Assembly: GCF_001038625.1 (NCBI RefSeq)
Contig: NZ_CP011803.1
Coordinates: forward strand, 5,518,001 to 5,582,000
Reading direction: 5' to 3'
Length of the DNA stretch: 64,000 nt
Source of the DNA: Clostridium carboxidivorans P7
GTDB lineage: Bacteria; Bacillota; Clostridia; Clostridiales; Clostridiaceae
The notes beneath the pieces are model-generated. The model was not told where the DNA came from, did no database searches, and saw only the letters and a list, made by a program, of their open reading frames with translations. The position numbers and the translations under genes are program-made. This document shows positions 1 to 9,053 of this stretch, one piece after another. Every line of letters starts with the position of its first letter. The stretch's first letter is position 1.

Positions 1-840
1 GATTTTACTTTTGAGAAGGCTGTTATTCCTTTTGGAATACCAGATTTAAGGCAAAAAGCTAAATTTGTAGCAATAGCATCCACAAGCGGAACAGCTACAG
101 AAGTTACTGCTTTTTCAGTAATAACTGATTATAAAGCTAAGATAAAATATCCTTTAGCTGATTTTAACTTGACACCAGATATAGCTATAGTAGATCCAGC
201 TCTTGCACAAACAATGCCACCAAAATTAACAGCTCATACAGGTATGGATGCTTTAACTCATGCTATAGAAGCGTATGTAGCAAGCTCAAGATCTTATATT
301 TCAGATCCACTTGCCATACAAGCAATAACTATGATACAAGAATTTTTAATAAAATCCTATGAAGGAGATAAAGAAGCAAGAGGTGAAATGCATGTGGCTC
401 AGTGTTTAGCTGGAATGGCATTTTCAAATGCATTACTTGGAATAGCACATAGTATGGCGCATAAAACAGGTGCAGTATTCCACATACCACACGGATGTGC
501 AAATGCTATATTCCTTCCTTATGTAATTGATTTTAATAAAAAGTCATGTGGAGATAGATATGCAAATATAGCTAAAGCTTTAGGATTTAATGGGAAAACA
601 AAAGACGAGTTAATAGATGATTTAACTGATTTTGTAAAAACTTTAAATAAGAAAATGAATATACCTCAAACATTAAAGGATTATGGAATAAAGGAAGCAG
701 ATTTCAATGCAAATCTGGACTTTATAGCACATAATGCTATGGGAGATGCATGTACTGGATCAAATCCAAGAGCCATAACTGAAGCAGAGATGAAGAAATT
801 ATTCCAGTGCACATTTACTGGAGAGAAAGTAGAATTCTAA
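1..840 (+). CDS. Iron-containing alcohol dehydrogenase, 5' end missing
   Basis: This is the C-terminal 279 residues of a group III (iron-type) alcohol dehydrogenase, which reduces aldehydes such as butyraldehyde or acetaldehyde with NAD(P)H in the cytoplasm. The reading frame is open from base 1, so the start lies outside the window. The visible part has the STSGTATEVT nucleotide and substrate region, the GMDALTHAIEAYVA block, and the HSMAHKTGAVFHIPHG stretch whose histidines bind the metal. The C-terminus (CTGSNPRAITEAEMKKLF) matches stand-alone clostridial butanol dehydrogenases of about 385-390 residues. A bifunctional AdhE cannot be fully excluded because the N-terminus is missing. A strong terminator follows at 956. 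The next gene is a sigma-54 activator, which may regulate alcohol metabolism (inference). Confidence 0.9.
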   Translation, partial: DFTFEKAVIPFGIPDLRQKAKFVAIASTSGTATEVTAFSVITDYKAKIKYPLADFNLTPDIAIVDPALAQTMPPKLTAHTGMDALTHAIEAYVASSRSYISDPLAIQAITMIQEFLIKSYEGDKEARGEMHVAQCLAGMAFSNALLGIAHSMAHKTGAVFHIPHGCANAIFLPYVIDFNKKSCGDRYANIAKALGFNGKTKDELIDDLTDFVKTLNKKMNIPQTLKDYGIKEADFNANLDFIAHNAMGDACTGSNPRAITEAEMKKLFQCTFTGEKVEF

Positions 841-955
841 GCAGACAAGCGAAGAATGCAAATCTATGATTTTCATATGGTTGCTTACTTTGGGAGTATT
901 ACTATGATGATATAAAGAGGAATTTCATAATAAATATACAATATTATAAAATTAA

Positions 956-1000
956 ATCTCAAAAATGAAATATCAATTATATCATTTTTGAGATTTTTTT
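956..1000 (+). terminator. Rho-independent terminator after the alcohol dehydrogenase
   Basis: A 13-bp perfect stem (ATCTCAAAAATGA at 956-968 with TCATTTTTGAGAT at 982-994) is followed by a T run to 1000. The A/T-rich symmetry means it could also act on the other strand. Confidence 0.85.
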
Positions 1001-1110
1001 ATCATTATCAAGTAAACATTTGAAATATTATTTAAAAGAACAAGAAAGTTTTAGTACAAAGATGATGTATGGAATGGGTGATCAAGAATAAATTGAGAGG
1101 TGTAGATGAA

Positions 1111-2733
1111 GTGATAAGTGATATGAGAAAATTTAATAAAGATGAACAAAAAAAAATTATATTAGAATCTCATAAAAGATGTGAAGCTCTTGGAATAAAA
1201 AAAAATAGAGTTCTCAGTAGAAAAATAATTACATCTCAAGAATTACAAAAAAAATTGAAACAAAACAAGGAATTAGTTGTAAATACATCACTTTTTATGA
1301 ATGGAATGTGTGACTTTACCAAAAACACAAAATGCCTCTGGATATTAACAGATATGGAAGGATGCATATTAAATGTAATAGGAGATGAAGATATACTTAG
1401 GGAGGCATTTAAATTAAAAGTGTTCCCAGGAGCATATATGAATGAGCAAAGCATAGGAACTAATGCCATGAGTATAGCGCTTATGAATAATCTACCTGTT
1501 CAAGTATCTGGAGAAGATCATTTTTTAAATTCTTACCATAGATGGACGTGTTCCGCAGCGCCAATAAGAAATGGAATAGGGGAAATCATAGGGGTATTGG
1601 ATTTGACTGGATATAGTGAATGTGTTAATTCACACACGCTTGGGATGGTGGTTGCATCAGCTAATGCTATTGAAAAAATACTTGAATTTAAAAATTATAA
1701 TGCTATAAAAAAGGAGCGAAAACTTGCTAAAAGGTTACTAAATAATCAAGCCATATATACTTTTGATAAAATTATAGGTAAAAGTAAAAAGATTACAAAT
1801 GCTGTTGAATATGCTAAAAAAATATCAGATAGTAATTCAACAATACTTATTACTGGGGAAAGTGGTACAGGAAAAGAAATTTTTGCCCAAGCTATACACA
1901 ATTATAGTCAGAGAAAAGATATGCCTTTTATTGCAATAAATTGTGGAGCGTTACCATCTAATCTCATTGAATTAGAATTATTTGGATATGAAGATGGAGC
2001 ATTTACTGGCGCTAAAAAAGGAGGTAATGCAGGTAAGTTTGAAATGGCAGAAGGGGGAACTATATTTCTTGATGAGATTGGTGAGATGCCATTAGATATG
2101 CAAGTAAGTCTTCTAAGAGTTATGGAAGAAGGTGTAATTAACAGAATTGGAGGTTGTAAGCAAATTCTTCTAAATGTAAGAATCATTGCAGCAACTAATA
2201 AAGATCTTAAAGAGGAAGTATCGAAAGGGAGATTTAGAAAAGATTTATTTTATAGACTTAATGTGCTACCACTCCACGTACCATCACTGAGAGATAGGAA
2301 AGAAGATGTGCCTCTTTTGGTGGAATACTATATGAAAAAAGCTAGTAAAAGACTTAATAAGAGAATAGTTGATATTGATGAAAATTCTATGGAAAATTTG
2401 AAACAATACGAATGGACAGGAAATGTAAGAGAATTAGAAAATGTTATTGAGCTTACTGTAAATACGGAAAAATTACCTGAAGAATTTTGTTATTCTAAGG
2501 TTTACGAAATAAATATAGAAAACACAGTTTTTAAACAGAATACTCAGATTGGAAATATGAACCTTGAACTTTTAGAGAAAAATCATATAATCAATGTGCT
2601 TCATAATTTTAAGGGAAATATAACCTTAGCAGCTAAAGTTATGGGAATTGGAAGAAATACTTTGTATAGGAAAATCCAAAAATACCATATAATGTGTTCT
2701 GAAATAGAGAATTATATTGTTTTAAAACGGTAA
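1111..2733 (+). CDS. Sigma-54-dependent transcriptional activator (AcoR-like, GAF-AAA-Fis)
   Basis: This is an enhancer-binding protein that remodels sigma-54 RNA polymerase by ATP hydrolysis. An N-terminal GAF-like sensor covers roughly residues 50-200. The AAA+ domain has Walker A GESGTGKE, the sigma-54-contacting GAFTGA loop and Walker B GTIFLDEIGEMP. A Fis-type helix-turn-helix (NITLAAKVMGIGRNTLYRKI) closes the protein. There is no receiver domain, so control is probably by a small ligand on the GAF domain, as in AcoR. The start is set at GTG 1111, ten bases after GAGAGG; an upstream ATG at 1069 is in frame but has no ribosome site. The targets are unknown. The neighbouring alcohol dehydrogenase is a plausible one, but its promoter lies outside the window. 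Confidence 0.9.
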   Translation: MISDMRKFNKDEQKKIILESHKRCEALGIKKNRVLSRKIITSQELQKKLKQNKELVVNTSLFMNGMCDFTKNTKCLWILTDMEGCILNVIGDEDILREAFKLKVFPGAYMNEQSIGTNAMSIALMNNLPVQVSGEDHFLNSYHRWTCSAAPIRNGIGEIIGVLDLTGYSECVNSHTLGMVVASANAIEKILEFKNYNAIKKERKLAKRLLNNQAIYTFDKIIGKSKKITNAVEYAKKISDSNSTILITGESGTGKEIFAQAIHNYSQRKDMPFIAINCGALPSNLIELELFGYEDGAFTGAKKGGNAGKFEMAEGGTIFLDEIGEMPLDMQVSLLRVMEEGVINRIGGCKQILLNVRIIAATNKDLKEEVSKGRFRKDLFYRLNVLPLHVPSLRDRKEDVPLLVEYYMKKASKRLNKRIVDIDENSMENLKQYEWTGNVRELENVIELTVNTEKLPEEFCYSKVYEINIENTVFKQNTQIGNMNLELLEKNHIINVLHNFKGNITLAAKVMGIGRNTLYRKIQKYHIMCSEIENYIVLKR

Positions 2734-2775
2734 CATAATAATTGAACAATTTTTACATTAAGAGTATAATAAATC

Positions 2776-2801
2776 GGATACTTTCTATAAGGAAGGTATC
2801 C
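2776..2801 (+). terminator. Probable terminator after the sigma-54 activator
   Basis: The hairpin pairs GGATACTTTC (2776-2785) with GAAGGTATCC (2792-2801), including one G-U pair, followed by TTTATT. It separates the activator from the parE promoter. Confidence 0.65.
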
Positions 2802-2876
2802 TTTATTATGCAAAAATAAACTAATATATAACAGAATACGTGTATAGATATTATGTATGACAATGTTCTAATGACG

Positions 2877-2905
2877 TTGTTAAAACAAAAATGCTGTTGT
2901 ATAAT
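2877..2905 (+). promoter_or_regulatory. Sigma-A promoter of parE-parC
   Basis: TTGTTA (2877-2882), a 17-base spacer and a perfect TATAAT (2900-2905). The ATG at 2891 lies inside this promoter, which argues against the long upstream extension of parE and supports the start at 3008. Confidence 0.75.
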
Positions 2906-3007
2906 AAGTCAATATATGAATTTTGTAAAACAAATAAGAACATTTGTTTTTATTTTGAGTTTTTGATAAAATGTATACTATTAAGAATAAAATTATGGAG
3001 GATACGA

Positions 3008-4969
3008 ATGGAACAGAGAGAGGAAAAAGTACAGGTTTATGATGTCACTGCATTGACTTCTCTAGAAAAATTAGAACCAGTTAGGGTTAGACCTGGTATG
3101 TATATAGGTTCTACGGGAAGTAAAGGACTTCATCATTGTATATGGGAAATTTTAGATAATTCTATAGATGAAATATCCAATGGCTTTGGAGACAAGGCTA
3201 TAGTAATTTTAAATAAAGATAAAAGTGTAACTATTATAGATAATGGTAGAGGAATACCTACAGGAATACATCCAGTAAAGAAGAAATCCGGTGTAGAAAT
3301 GGTATTTACAGAGCTTCATACTGGCGGTAAGTTTAATAATGATGTTTATAAAACTTCTGGAGGACTTCATGGTGTTGGTGCTGCAGTAGTTAATGCACTT
3401 TCAAAATGGGTAGTAGTTGAGATAAAGCAAAATGGCCATATATATACTCAAAGATTTGAATATGCCTATGATAAGTCTTTAAAAAGAGATATGCCAGGTA
3501 CTCCAGTAACTGCACTAAAGATAGCAGGCAATACAAAAGAAACTGGAACGAAGGTAACCTTTTTACCAGATAAAGATGTATTTTCTAATACAGAATTTAA
3601 GTTTGATGTAATAGATGAAAGACTTCAGGAATTGGCTTTCCAAAATAAAGGTATAACACTAAAAATTATTGATAAAAGAGAAGATGAAGTGGTAGAAAAG
3701 GAATACCATTCGGAAAGAGGTCTTTTAGATTTTATAGAATATTTAAATGAGAGTAAGACAGCGCTGCACACTCCACCAATACTTTTTGAAGGAGAAAGAG
3801 AAGTAAACGGTATAAGTATGTACAGCGAAGTCTGTGTTCAATTTACAGATTCTACAACAGAGTATATAGCAAGTTATGTAAATAACATTCCAACTACAGA
3901 ATCAGGAACCCATGAAAGTGGATTTAAAGCCGGGATGACAAGAGCTTTTAAAGAGTGGACTAAAAAACTAAATCTATTAAAAGAAAAGGATAAGGAATTT
4001 GAAGGAGACGATTTAAGAGAAGGAATGACAGCTATAGTCAGAATAAAAATAACTAATCCTATATTTGAAGGACAAACAAAAACAAAGCTTGGTAATACTG
4101 AAGCTTATACAATGATGAATGATTTGGCTTATACCAAGTTTTCTGAATGGATAGAGGATAACAAGGACACAGCTAGTTCAATTATTAATAATGCTATAGA
4201 TGCAGCTGCAAGGCGTGAAAAAATAAAAAAAATAAATGAAGCTGAAAAGAAAAAAATAGGTAAGGGAACTGCTCCGCTTGCTGGAAAAATAGCAGTTTGT
4301 ACACTAAAGGACCCTTCTTTTAGTGAATTCATAGTTGTGGAGGGAGATTCAGCTGGTGGATCTGCCAAACAAGCTAGAGATAGAAGATTTCAAACTATAA
4401 TGCCTTCTAAAGGTAAGATAATGAATACTGAAAAACAAAAGTTAGAAAATGTACTTGGAAGTGAAGAGTTAAAAATATTCAATACAGCAATAGGTACAGG
4501 AGTTCTACAAAATTATAAGGAACAAGATCTTAAATATAATAAAATAATAATAATGTCAGATGCTGATGTAGATGGATATCATATAAGAACTTTATGGATG
4601 ACCTATATATATAGATATATGAGACAGATAATATCTAATGGTCATCTTTATATAGCACTTCCGCCTCTCTATAAGGTATATAAACAGAATAAGAACAAGG
4701 AAATAGTTAGATATGCTTATAGTGATGAAGAATTGGAGAAAGAAAAAAAGCAAGTAGGAAAAGGTGCTTTAATACAGAGATACAAAGGTCTTGGAGAAAT
4801 GAATCCAGATCAGCTTTGGGAAACAACATTAAATCCTGAAACTAGAACTCTTCAGCAGATTACCATAGAAGATGCTGCAAAAGCAGAAAAAATGGTATCA
4901 CTGCTTATGGGGGATGTGGTTGCTCCTAGAAAAAATTATATGTACAAGTATGCTGTATTTAACGATTAA
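3008..4969 (+). CDS. parE: DNA topoisomerase IV subunit B
   Basis: This is the ATPase/TOPRIM subunit of a type IIA topoisomerase, 653 residues. The GHKL ATPase domain shows EILDNSIDE, DNGRGIPTG and GGLHGVGAAVVNALS. The TOPRIM domain shows VVEGDSAGGSAKQARDR and the metal-binding MSDADVDG, and the C-terminus has RYKGLGEMNPDQLWETT. Length and pairing with the following parC point to ParE rather than the gyrB normally found near dnaA. The start is ATG 3008 with GGAGG six bases upstream. An in-frame extension to 2891 runs through the promoter and is not used. parC follows after 33 bases, so the two are an operon whose products form the A2B2 enzyme that decatenates daughter chromosomes. Confidence 0.9.
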   Translation: MEQREEKVQVYDVTALTSLEKLEPVRVRPGMYIGSTGSKGLHHCIWEILDNSIDEISNGFGDKAIVILNKDKSVTIIDNGRGIPTGIHPVKKKSGVEMVFTELHTGGKFNNDVYKTSGGLHGVGAAVVNALSKWVVVEIKQNGHIYTQRFEYAYDKSLKRDMPGTPVTALKIAGNTKETGTKVTFLPDKDVFSNTEFKFDVIDERLQELAFQNKGITLKIIDKREDEVVEKEYHSERGLLDFIEYLNESKTALHTPPILFEGEREVNGISMYSEVCVQFTDSTTEYIASYVNNIPTTESGTHESGFKAGMTRAFKEWTKKLNLLKEKDKEFEGDDLREGMTAIVRIKITNPIFEGQTKTKLGNTEAYTMMNDLAYTKFSEWIEDNKDTASSIINNAIDAAARREKIKKINEAEKKKIGKGTAPLAGKIAVCTLKDPSFSEFIVVEGDSAGGSAKQARDRRFQTIMPSKGKIMNTEKQKLENVLGSEELKIFNTAIGTGVLQNYKEQDLKYNKIIIMSDADVDGYHIRTLWMTYIYRYMRQIISNGHLYIALPPLYKVYKQNKNKEIVRYAYSDEELEKEKKQVGKGALIQRYKGLGEMNPDQLWETTLNPETRTLQQITIEDAAKAEKMVSLLMGDVVAPRKNYMYKYAVFND

Positions 4970-5002
4970 ACTATACTAAAAACTCACATTAGGAGGTAAT
5001 TG

Positions 5003-7882
5003 ATGTCGAAGAAAACAACAATTCCAGTAGATAATAATATAATAAAAGTTTCTATAGAAGAAGCTATGCCAGAGAACTATCTGCCCTATGCTGTAGAAGT
5101 AGCTAAGGATAGGGCTCTTCCTGATGTACGTGATGGACTTAAACCTGTACATAGAAGAATACTATATGGTTCATATATGCTTAAGGCTTTTCCAGATAAG
5201 CCTTATTATAAATCAGCTAGAATAGTAGGAGACATACTTGGTAAATATCATCCTCATGGTGATACCTCCGTGTATGATGCTATGGTAATACTGGCTCAAA
5301 ATTTTACTACCAGAAAACCACTTATAGATGGGCATGGTAATTGGGGAAGCCAGGATGGAGATAATGCTGCTGCTATGCGTTATACTGAGGCAAGACTTAC
5401 TCCAATTGCTATGGAGCTAATAAGGGATATAGATAAGGGTGTAGTGGATATGGTGGATAACTATTCTGCTTCTGAAAAAGAACCAGAAGTACTTCCAGCT
5501 AAATATCCAAATCTTTTGGTAAATGGAGCCTTTGGTATAGCTGTAGGACTTGCTACAAATATACCACCACATAATTTAAAAGAAGTAATAGATGCAACTA
5601 TTGCATACATTGATAAATCAGATATAGATACAAAAGAACTTATGGAATACATAAAAGGACCTGATTTGCCTACAGGTGGAATCATAATAGGAAAGAAATC
5701 TCTTTTATCTGCTTATGAAACAGGAGAAGGTAGAGTTACATTAAGAGCTAAAACTTCTATAGAAAGGTTAGAAAGTGGAAGGCTAGGTATTGTTATAACA
5801 GAATTTCCTTATAGAAGAAGTAAAGCAAAATTGCTTCAAACTATATCTGAAATGACAGCAGATAAAAAGCATGCAAAAGCCTTAGAGTCTATTTCTGATA
5901 TAAGAGATGAGTCAGATAGAACAGGAGTTAGAGCTGTAATAGAATTTAAAAAGTCTTCTGATGAAGAAACGGTAGATAAAGTATTGAAATATCTTTTCAA
6001 GAGAACAGATATGCAGTGTAATATTTCCTTTAATATGGTAGCTTTAGCAAAGGGAAAACCTCAAACTATGGGGTTAAAAACTATACTTTATCACTACATA
6101 GAACATCAAAAAGATGTAGTAAGAAGAAGAACTGAAAGAGAAATGGAAATAGCATCTAAAAGATTTCATATAGTTGAAGGTTTTATAAAAGCTATAGGAA
6201 TAATGGATGAGATTATTAAAGTTATAAGAAGTTCTAAATCAAAAAAGGATGCAGGAAAAAACTTAATAGAAGGTTTTGGGTTTACAGAAGTTCAGTCTGA
6301 AGCTATATTAGAGCTTATGCTTTATAGACTTACAGGACTTGAAATTGTAGCCTTTGAAAAAGAACATAAAGAACTTGAAAAAGAAATAAAAAGATTAAAT
6401 AAAATACTTTCCAGCGAAAAGGAGCTTTTGAAGATAATAAAAAAAGAGCTTACAGAAATAAGAGAAAAATACGGGGATAATAGAAAAACTACAATAGTTG
6501 AAAATGATGATGAAGCAAAAATAAATTTAGAAGAACTTATAGTAGAAGAAGACATAGTTATAACTATGTCTAACGAAGGATTTATTAAAAGAATACCATT
6601 AAAAACTTACAACAGAATAAATGCTGAAGTAGGAGATATAGAGTATAGAGAAGGAGATTTTAATAAATTCCTAATTAACTCAAATACTAAAAGTACTTTA
6701 ATGTTTTTTACTGATAAAGGAAATATGTATCAAAGTAAAGGTATAAATATTCCAGAGTTTAAGTGGAAGGATAAAGGAGAAAGAATAGAAAGTATAATAA
6801 AAACGCTAGATGTAAGTCAAGAAAGTATTGTGGCAGTTTATTCTGCAAATGATTTTATGGAGTCTCAGAATTTAATTTTCTTTACCGACAGGGGAATTGT
6901 AAAAAAGACAGGTATAGATAAATTTAATACTAATTACACTAAAATTATGGCGTTAAAGTTAAAAAATGAGGAAAGAGTTATAAAAGTTATTATTGCACCA
7001 AAGGATAGGAAAGAGACCTTTATAAACATTGAAACAGAAAAAGGACTTAAATTTGTAGTTGAAGAACCTAAAATAGAAGAATCAGATAGAAATATAATGG
7101 GGCTGCAATTAGTAAATTTGAGTCCTAAAGATAGGATAATAAGTATAGATTTTACTGCGGAATTTGTATTTAAAACATTTACTTTAAGTATAAATAGATT
7201 TGGAATAATTAAGACCAGTGATAGAAATAGAATGAGTAGTAAGCCTTTAAGTGTAAGTACAGATTCAAAAAGTAAAATTTTGATTTTTTCAAAGGATGGA
7301 AATGTATTTTCTACACCAGCCTTCATGTTACAGAATGTTGGAGAACAGGGAATAAGCATAAAGGATATATGGGATGACATAGATAAAGATAATATTGTTA
7401 ACATTATATCTGTGAAAGATTTTGATGATGGCAATATATACTTTTTTACAAAGAAGGGTATGGTTAAGAAGACATCTTTGAAGGAATTTGAAGGAGATTA
7501 TTTTTCTACTATAGCTTATAAATTTAAAAGTGATAAAGATATTTTAATAAATGTTCAGTTATCAAAGAATACTGAAGAAGAGATAATTATGGTAACAAAA
7601 AGGGCTATGTGCATAAGATTCCAGAGTGATACTATAAACCCAATGGGAAAAGTGGCTTCTGGTGTTACTGGTATAAGTTTAAAAGAAGATGATGAAGTTA
7701 TTTATTCAGAAATTTTAAGCTGCAAAAAATGTTTAAATAATAAATTTGTATTAAAATCTTCACAAAGTATTGCAATTGATGTAGCTATTGATGATATTAA
7801 AATCCAAAATAGAGCGGGAAGAGGAAAGTGCATAACAATACTGGAAATGGAAGATTACATAAAAGAAGTTAAAACTCAATAA
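5003..7882 (+). CDS. parC: DNA topoisomerase IV subunit A
   Basis: This is the DNA-breakage subunit, 959 residues. The N-terminal breakage-reunion domain has ALPDVRDGLKPVHRRI and the catalytic tyrosine in AAMRYTEARL. The quinolone-determining region reads HPHGDTSVYDAMV, with Thr where E. coli GyrA has Ser83. The GyrA box is not in its usual place near the start of the C-terminal domain; only a loose QNRAGRGK occurs near the very end. This fits ParC better than GyrA. The C-terminal beta-pinwheel repeats are recognisable (FFTDKGNMYQ, FFTDRGIVKKT, FFTKKGMVKKT). The start is ATG 5003 with AGGAGG six bases upstream. A weak hairpin at 7881 ends the operon. Confidence 0.9.
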   Translation: MSKKTTIPVDNNIIKVSIEEAMPENYLPYAVEVAKDRALPDVRDGLKPVHRRILYGSYMLKAFPDKPYYKSARIVGDILGKYHPHGDTSVYDAMVILAQNFTTRKPLIDGHGNWGSQDGDNAAAMRYTEARLTPIAMELIRDIDKGVVDMVDNYSASEKEPEVLPAKYPNLLVNGAFGIAVGLATNIPPHNLKEVIDATIAYIDKSDIDTKELMEYIKGPDLPTGGIIIGKKSLLSAYETGEGRVTLRAKTSIERLESGRLGIVITEFPYRRSKAKLLQTISEMTADKKHAKALESISDIRDESDRTGVRAVIEFKKSSDEETVDKVLKYLFKRTDMQCNISFNMVALAKGKPQTMGLKTILYHYIEHQKDVVRRRTEREMEIASKRFHIVEGFIKAIGIMDEIIKVIRSSKSKKDAGKNLIEGFGFTEVQSEAILELMLYRLTGLEIVAFEKEHKELEKEIKRLNKILSSEKELLKIIKKELTEIREKYGDNRKTTIVENDDEAKINLEELIVEEDIVITMSNEGFIKRIPLKTYNRINAEVGDIEYREGDFNKFLINSNTKSTLMFFTDKGNMYQSKGINIPEFKWKDKGERIESIIKTLDVSQESIVAVYSANDFMESQNLIFFTDRGIVKKTGIDKFNTNYTKIMALKLKNEERVIKVIIAPKDRKETFINIETEKGLKFVVEEPKIEESDRNIMGLQLVNLSPKDRIISIDFTAEFVFKTFTLSINRFGIIKTSDRNRMSSKPLSVSTDSKSKILIFSKDGNVFSTPAFMLQNVGEQGISIKDIWDDIDKDNIVNIISVKDFDDGNIYFFTKKGMVKKTSLKEFEGDYFSTIAYKFKSDKDILINVQLSKNTEEEIIMVTKRAMCIRFQSDTINPMGKVASGVTGISLKEDDEVIYSEILSCKKCLNNKFVLKSSQSIAIDVAIDDIKIQNRAGRGKCITILEMEDYIKEVKTQ

Positions 7883-7899
7883 AACTTATTTTAAGTTTT
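7881..7899 (+). terminator. Weak hairpin after parC
   Basis: AAAACTTA (7881-7888) and TAAGTTTT (7892-7899) form an eight-base stem overlapping the parC stop region. The T run is short, so termination may be partial. Confidence 0.45.
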
Positions 7900-8003
7900 A
7901 TTATAGAAAAATAATGCAAGAAAAGAAACATAACATATGTAGAAATAGTGAAAAAATTATCAATATGCAGATAAATTTATCTAATTTGAACTTTTAAAAA
8001 ATA

Positions 8004-8032
8004 TTGATATATTTATATATATGTGATATCAT
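8004..8032 (+). promoter_or_regulatory. Promoter of the glpFPK operon
   Basis: TTGATA (8004-8009), a 17-base spacer and TATCAT (8027-8032). Transcription from here would give a leader of about 200 bases before glpF. Confidence 0.6.
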
Positions 8033-8077
8033 TAATACAAGCTATTTTATAAAATAATGATTGTGGCAGAGATTTAG

Positions 8078-8132
8078 AGAGCCGCTTTTTGAGAAGTCTA
8101 TGTGAGACTTGTCTTAAAGTCGGCTCTTTTTA
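8078..8132 (+). promoter_or_regulatory. Terminator-like leader hairpin, probable GlpP antitermination target
   Basis: AGAGCCG (8078-8084) pairs with CGGCTCT (8121-8127) and runs into a T tract. Inside, AAGTCT (8094-8099) pairs with AGACTT (8105-8110). A terminator between a promoter and glpF, with glpP in the same operon, is the arrangement in which GlpP with glycerol-3-phosphate lets polymerase read through. The structure is read from the sequence; GlpP binding is inferred. Confidence 0.65.
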
Positions 8133-8187
8133 TTTTCATGCATTTTGACATTTATTTTATAAAATGGAGGATTTATTCAAACTAATT

Positions 8188-8201
8188 TGTAACCGGTTAC
8201 A
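8188..8201 (+). promoter_or_regulatory. cre operator for CcpA upstream of glpF
   Basis: TGTAACCGGTTACA matches the cre consensus TGWAANCGNTNWCA at every position and is a perfect palindrome, extending to 16 bases at 8187-8202. It lies about 155 bases downstream of the promoter and 37 bases before the glpF start, so CcpA would act as a roadblock to elongation rather than block initiation (inference). Confidence 0.7.
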
Positions 8202-8238
8202 ACAAGAACAAAAAAATTTAATTAGGGGGTAGGATGTT

Positions 8239-8943
8239 ATGTCAAAGATGATGGCCGAATTTCTAGGAACAATGATTTTAGTTTACTTAGGAGATGGAGT
8301 TTGTGCTAACTGTACATTAGCTAAAAGTAAAGCTCAAGGTGGAGGATGGATAGTTATAACAGCAGCATGGGCTATAGCAGTTGGACTTCCTGCATATATA
8401 TTTGGGGGAATAAGTGGAGCTCACTTAAATCCAGCACTTACTATAGGACTAGCTGTTGTAGGTAAATTCCCAGCAGCAGAAGTACCAGGATATGTGATTG
8501 CTCAAATGTTAGGTGGATTTGTAGGAGCTGTTTTAGTATGGTTAACTTTCTTGCCACATTGGAAGGAAACAGAAGGTCAAGCTGATAAGCTTGGAATATT
8601 CTGTACAGCTCCAGCTATAAGAAATTTGAAGGCAAACTTTTTAACTGAGTTTTTAGCTACAGCTACATTAGTATTTGGTATTCTTGGTATAGGCGCTACA
8701 AAAGCTGCTGATGGATTTGGAACTCTTTTTGTAGCATTATTAATCTTTGTTTTAGGTGCATCTTTAGGTGGACCTACAGGATATGCTATGAACCCAGCCA
8801 GAGATTTATCACCAAGAATAGCACACGCTGTACTTCCTATAGCAGGAAAAGGTGATTCAGATTGGTCTTACGCTTGGGTGCCAGTTTTTGGACCTATAGT
8901 AGGAGCAATTGCAGGAGCTTTATTATTCGTCGCTGTATTTTAA
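8239..8943 (+). CDS. glpF: Glycerol uptake facilitator (MIP channel)
   Basis: This is an aquaglyceroporin of 234 residues that lets glycerol cross the membrane by facilitated diffusion. It has the two half-helix NPA motifs of the MIP family, GAHLNPALTIG and GYAMNPARDLSPR. The Asp after the second NPA is typical of glycerol rather than water channels. Six hydrophobic segments are visible. A GGGGG-rich ribosome site precedes ATG 8239. It is the first gene of glpF-glpP-glpK behind an attenuator-like leader and a cre site, which predicts induction by glycerol and repression by preferred sugars. Confidence 0.93.
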   Translation: MSKMMAEFLGTMILVYLGDGVCANCTLAKSKAQGGGWIVITAAWAIAVGLPAYIFGGISGAHLNPALTIGLAVVGKFPAAEVPGYVIAQMLGGFVGAVLVWLTFLPHWKETEGQADKLGIFCTAPAIRNLKANFLTEFLATATLVFGILGIGATKAADGFGTLFVALLIFVLGASLGGPTGYAMNPARDLSPRIAHAVLPIAGKGDSDWSYAWVPVFGPIVGAIAGALLFVAVF

Positions 8944-8978
8944 ATTTTGAAAACTTTGGACTCTTTTGGTTTTATAAC

Positions 8979-9006
8979 TTGCAAGAAAATTGAAAAGTGA
9001 TAAAAT
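8979..9006 (+). promoter_or_regulatory. Possible internal promoter before glpP
   Basis: TTGCAA (8979-8984), a 16-base spacer and TAAAAT (9001-9006). It could supply basal GlpP independently of the attenuated promoter. Confidence 0.4.
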
Positions 9007-9053
9007 TAAAATATGGAAAAAATAGAAAGTTAACAAAGGAGTCTTAAGGTAAT

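Noticed and set aside
2891..3007. N-terminal extension of ParE to ATG 2891
   Set aside because: That ATG lies within a good sigma-A promoter, has no ribosome site, and the ATG at 3008 has GGAGG at ideal spacing.
6934..7434. Minus-strand open frame of 166 codons inside parC
   Set aside because: It is a shadow of parC with no ribosome site and a hydrophobic composition typical of the antisense of AT-rich coding sequence.
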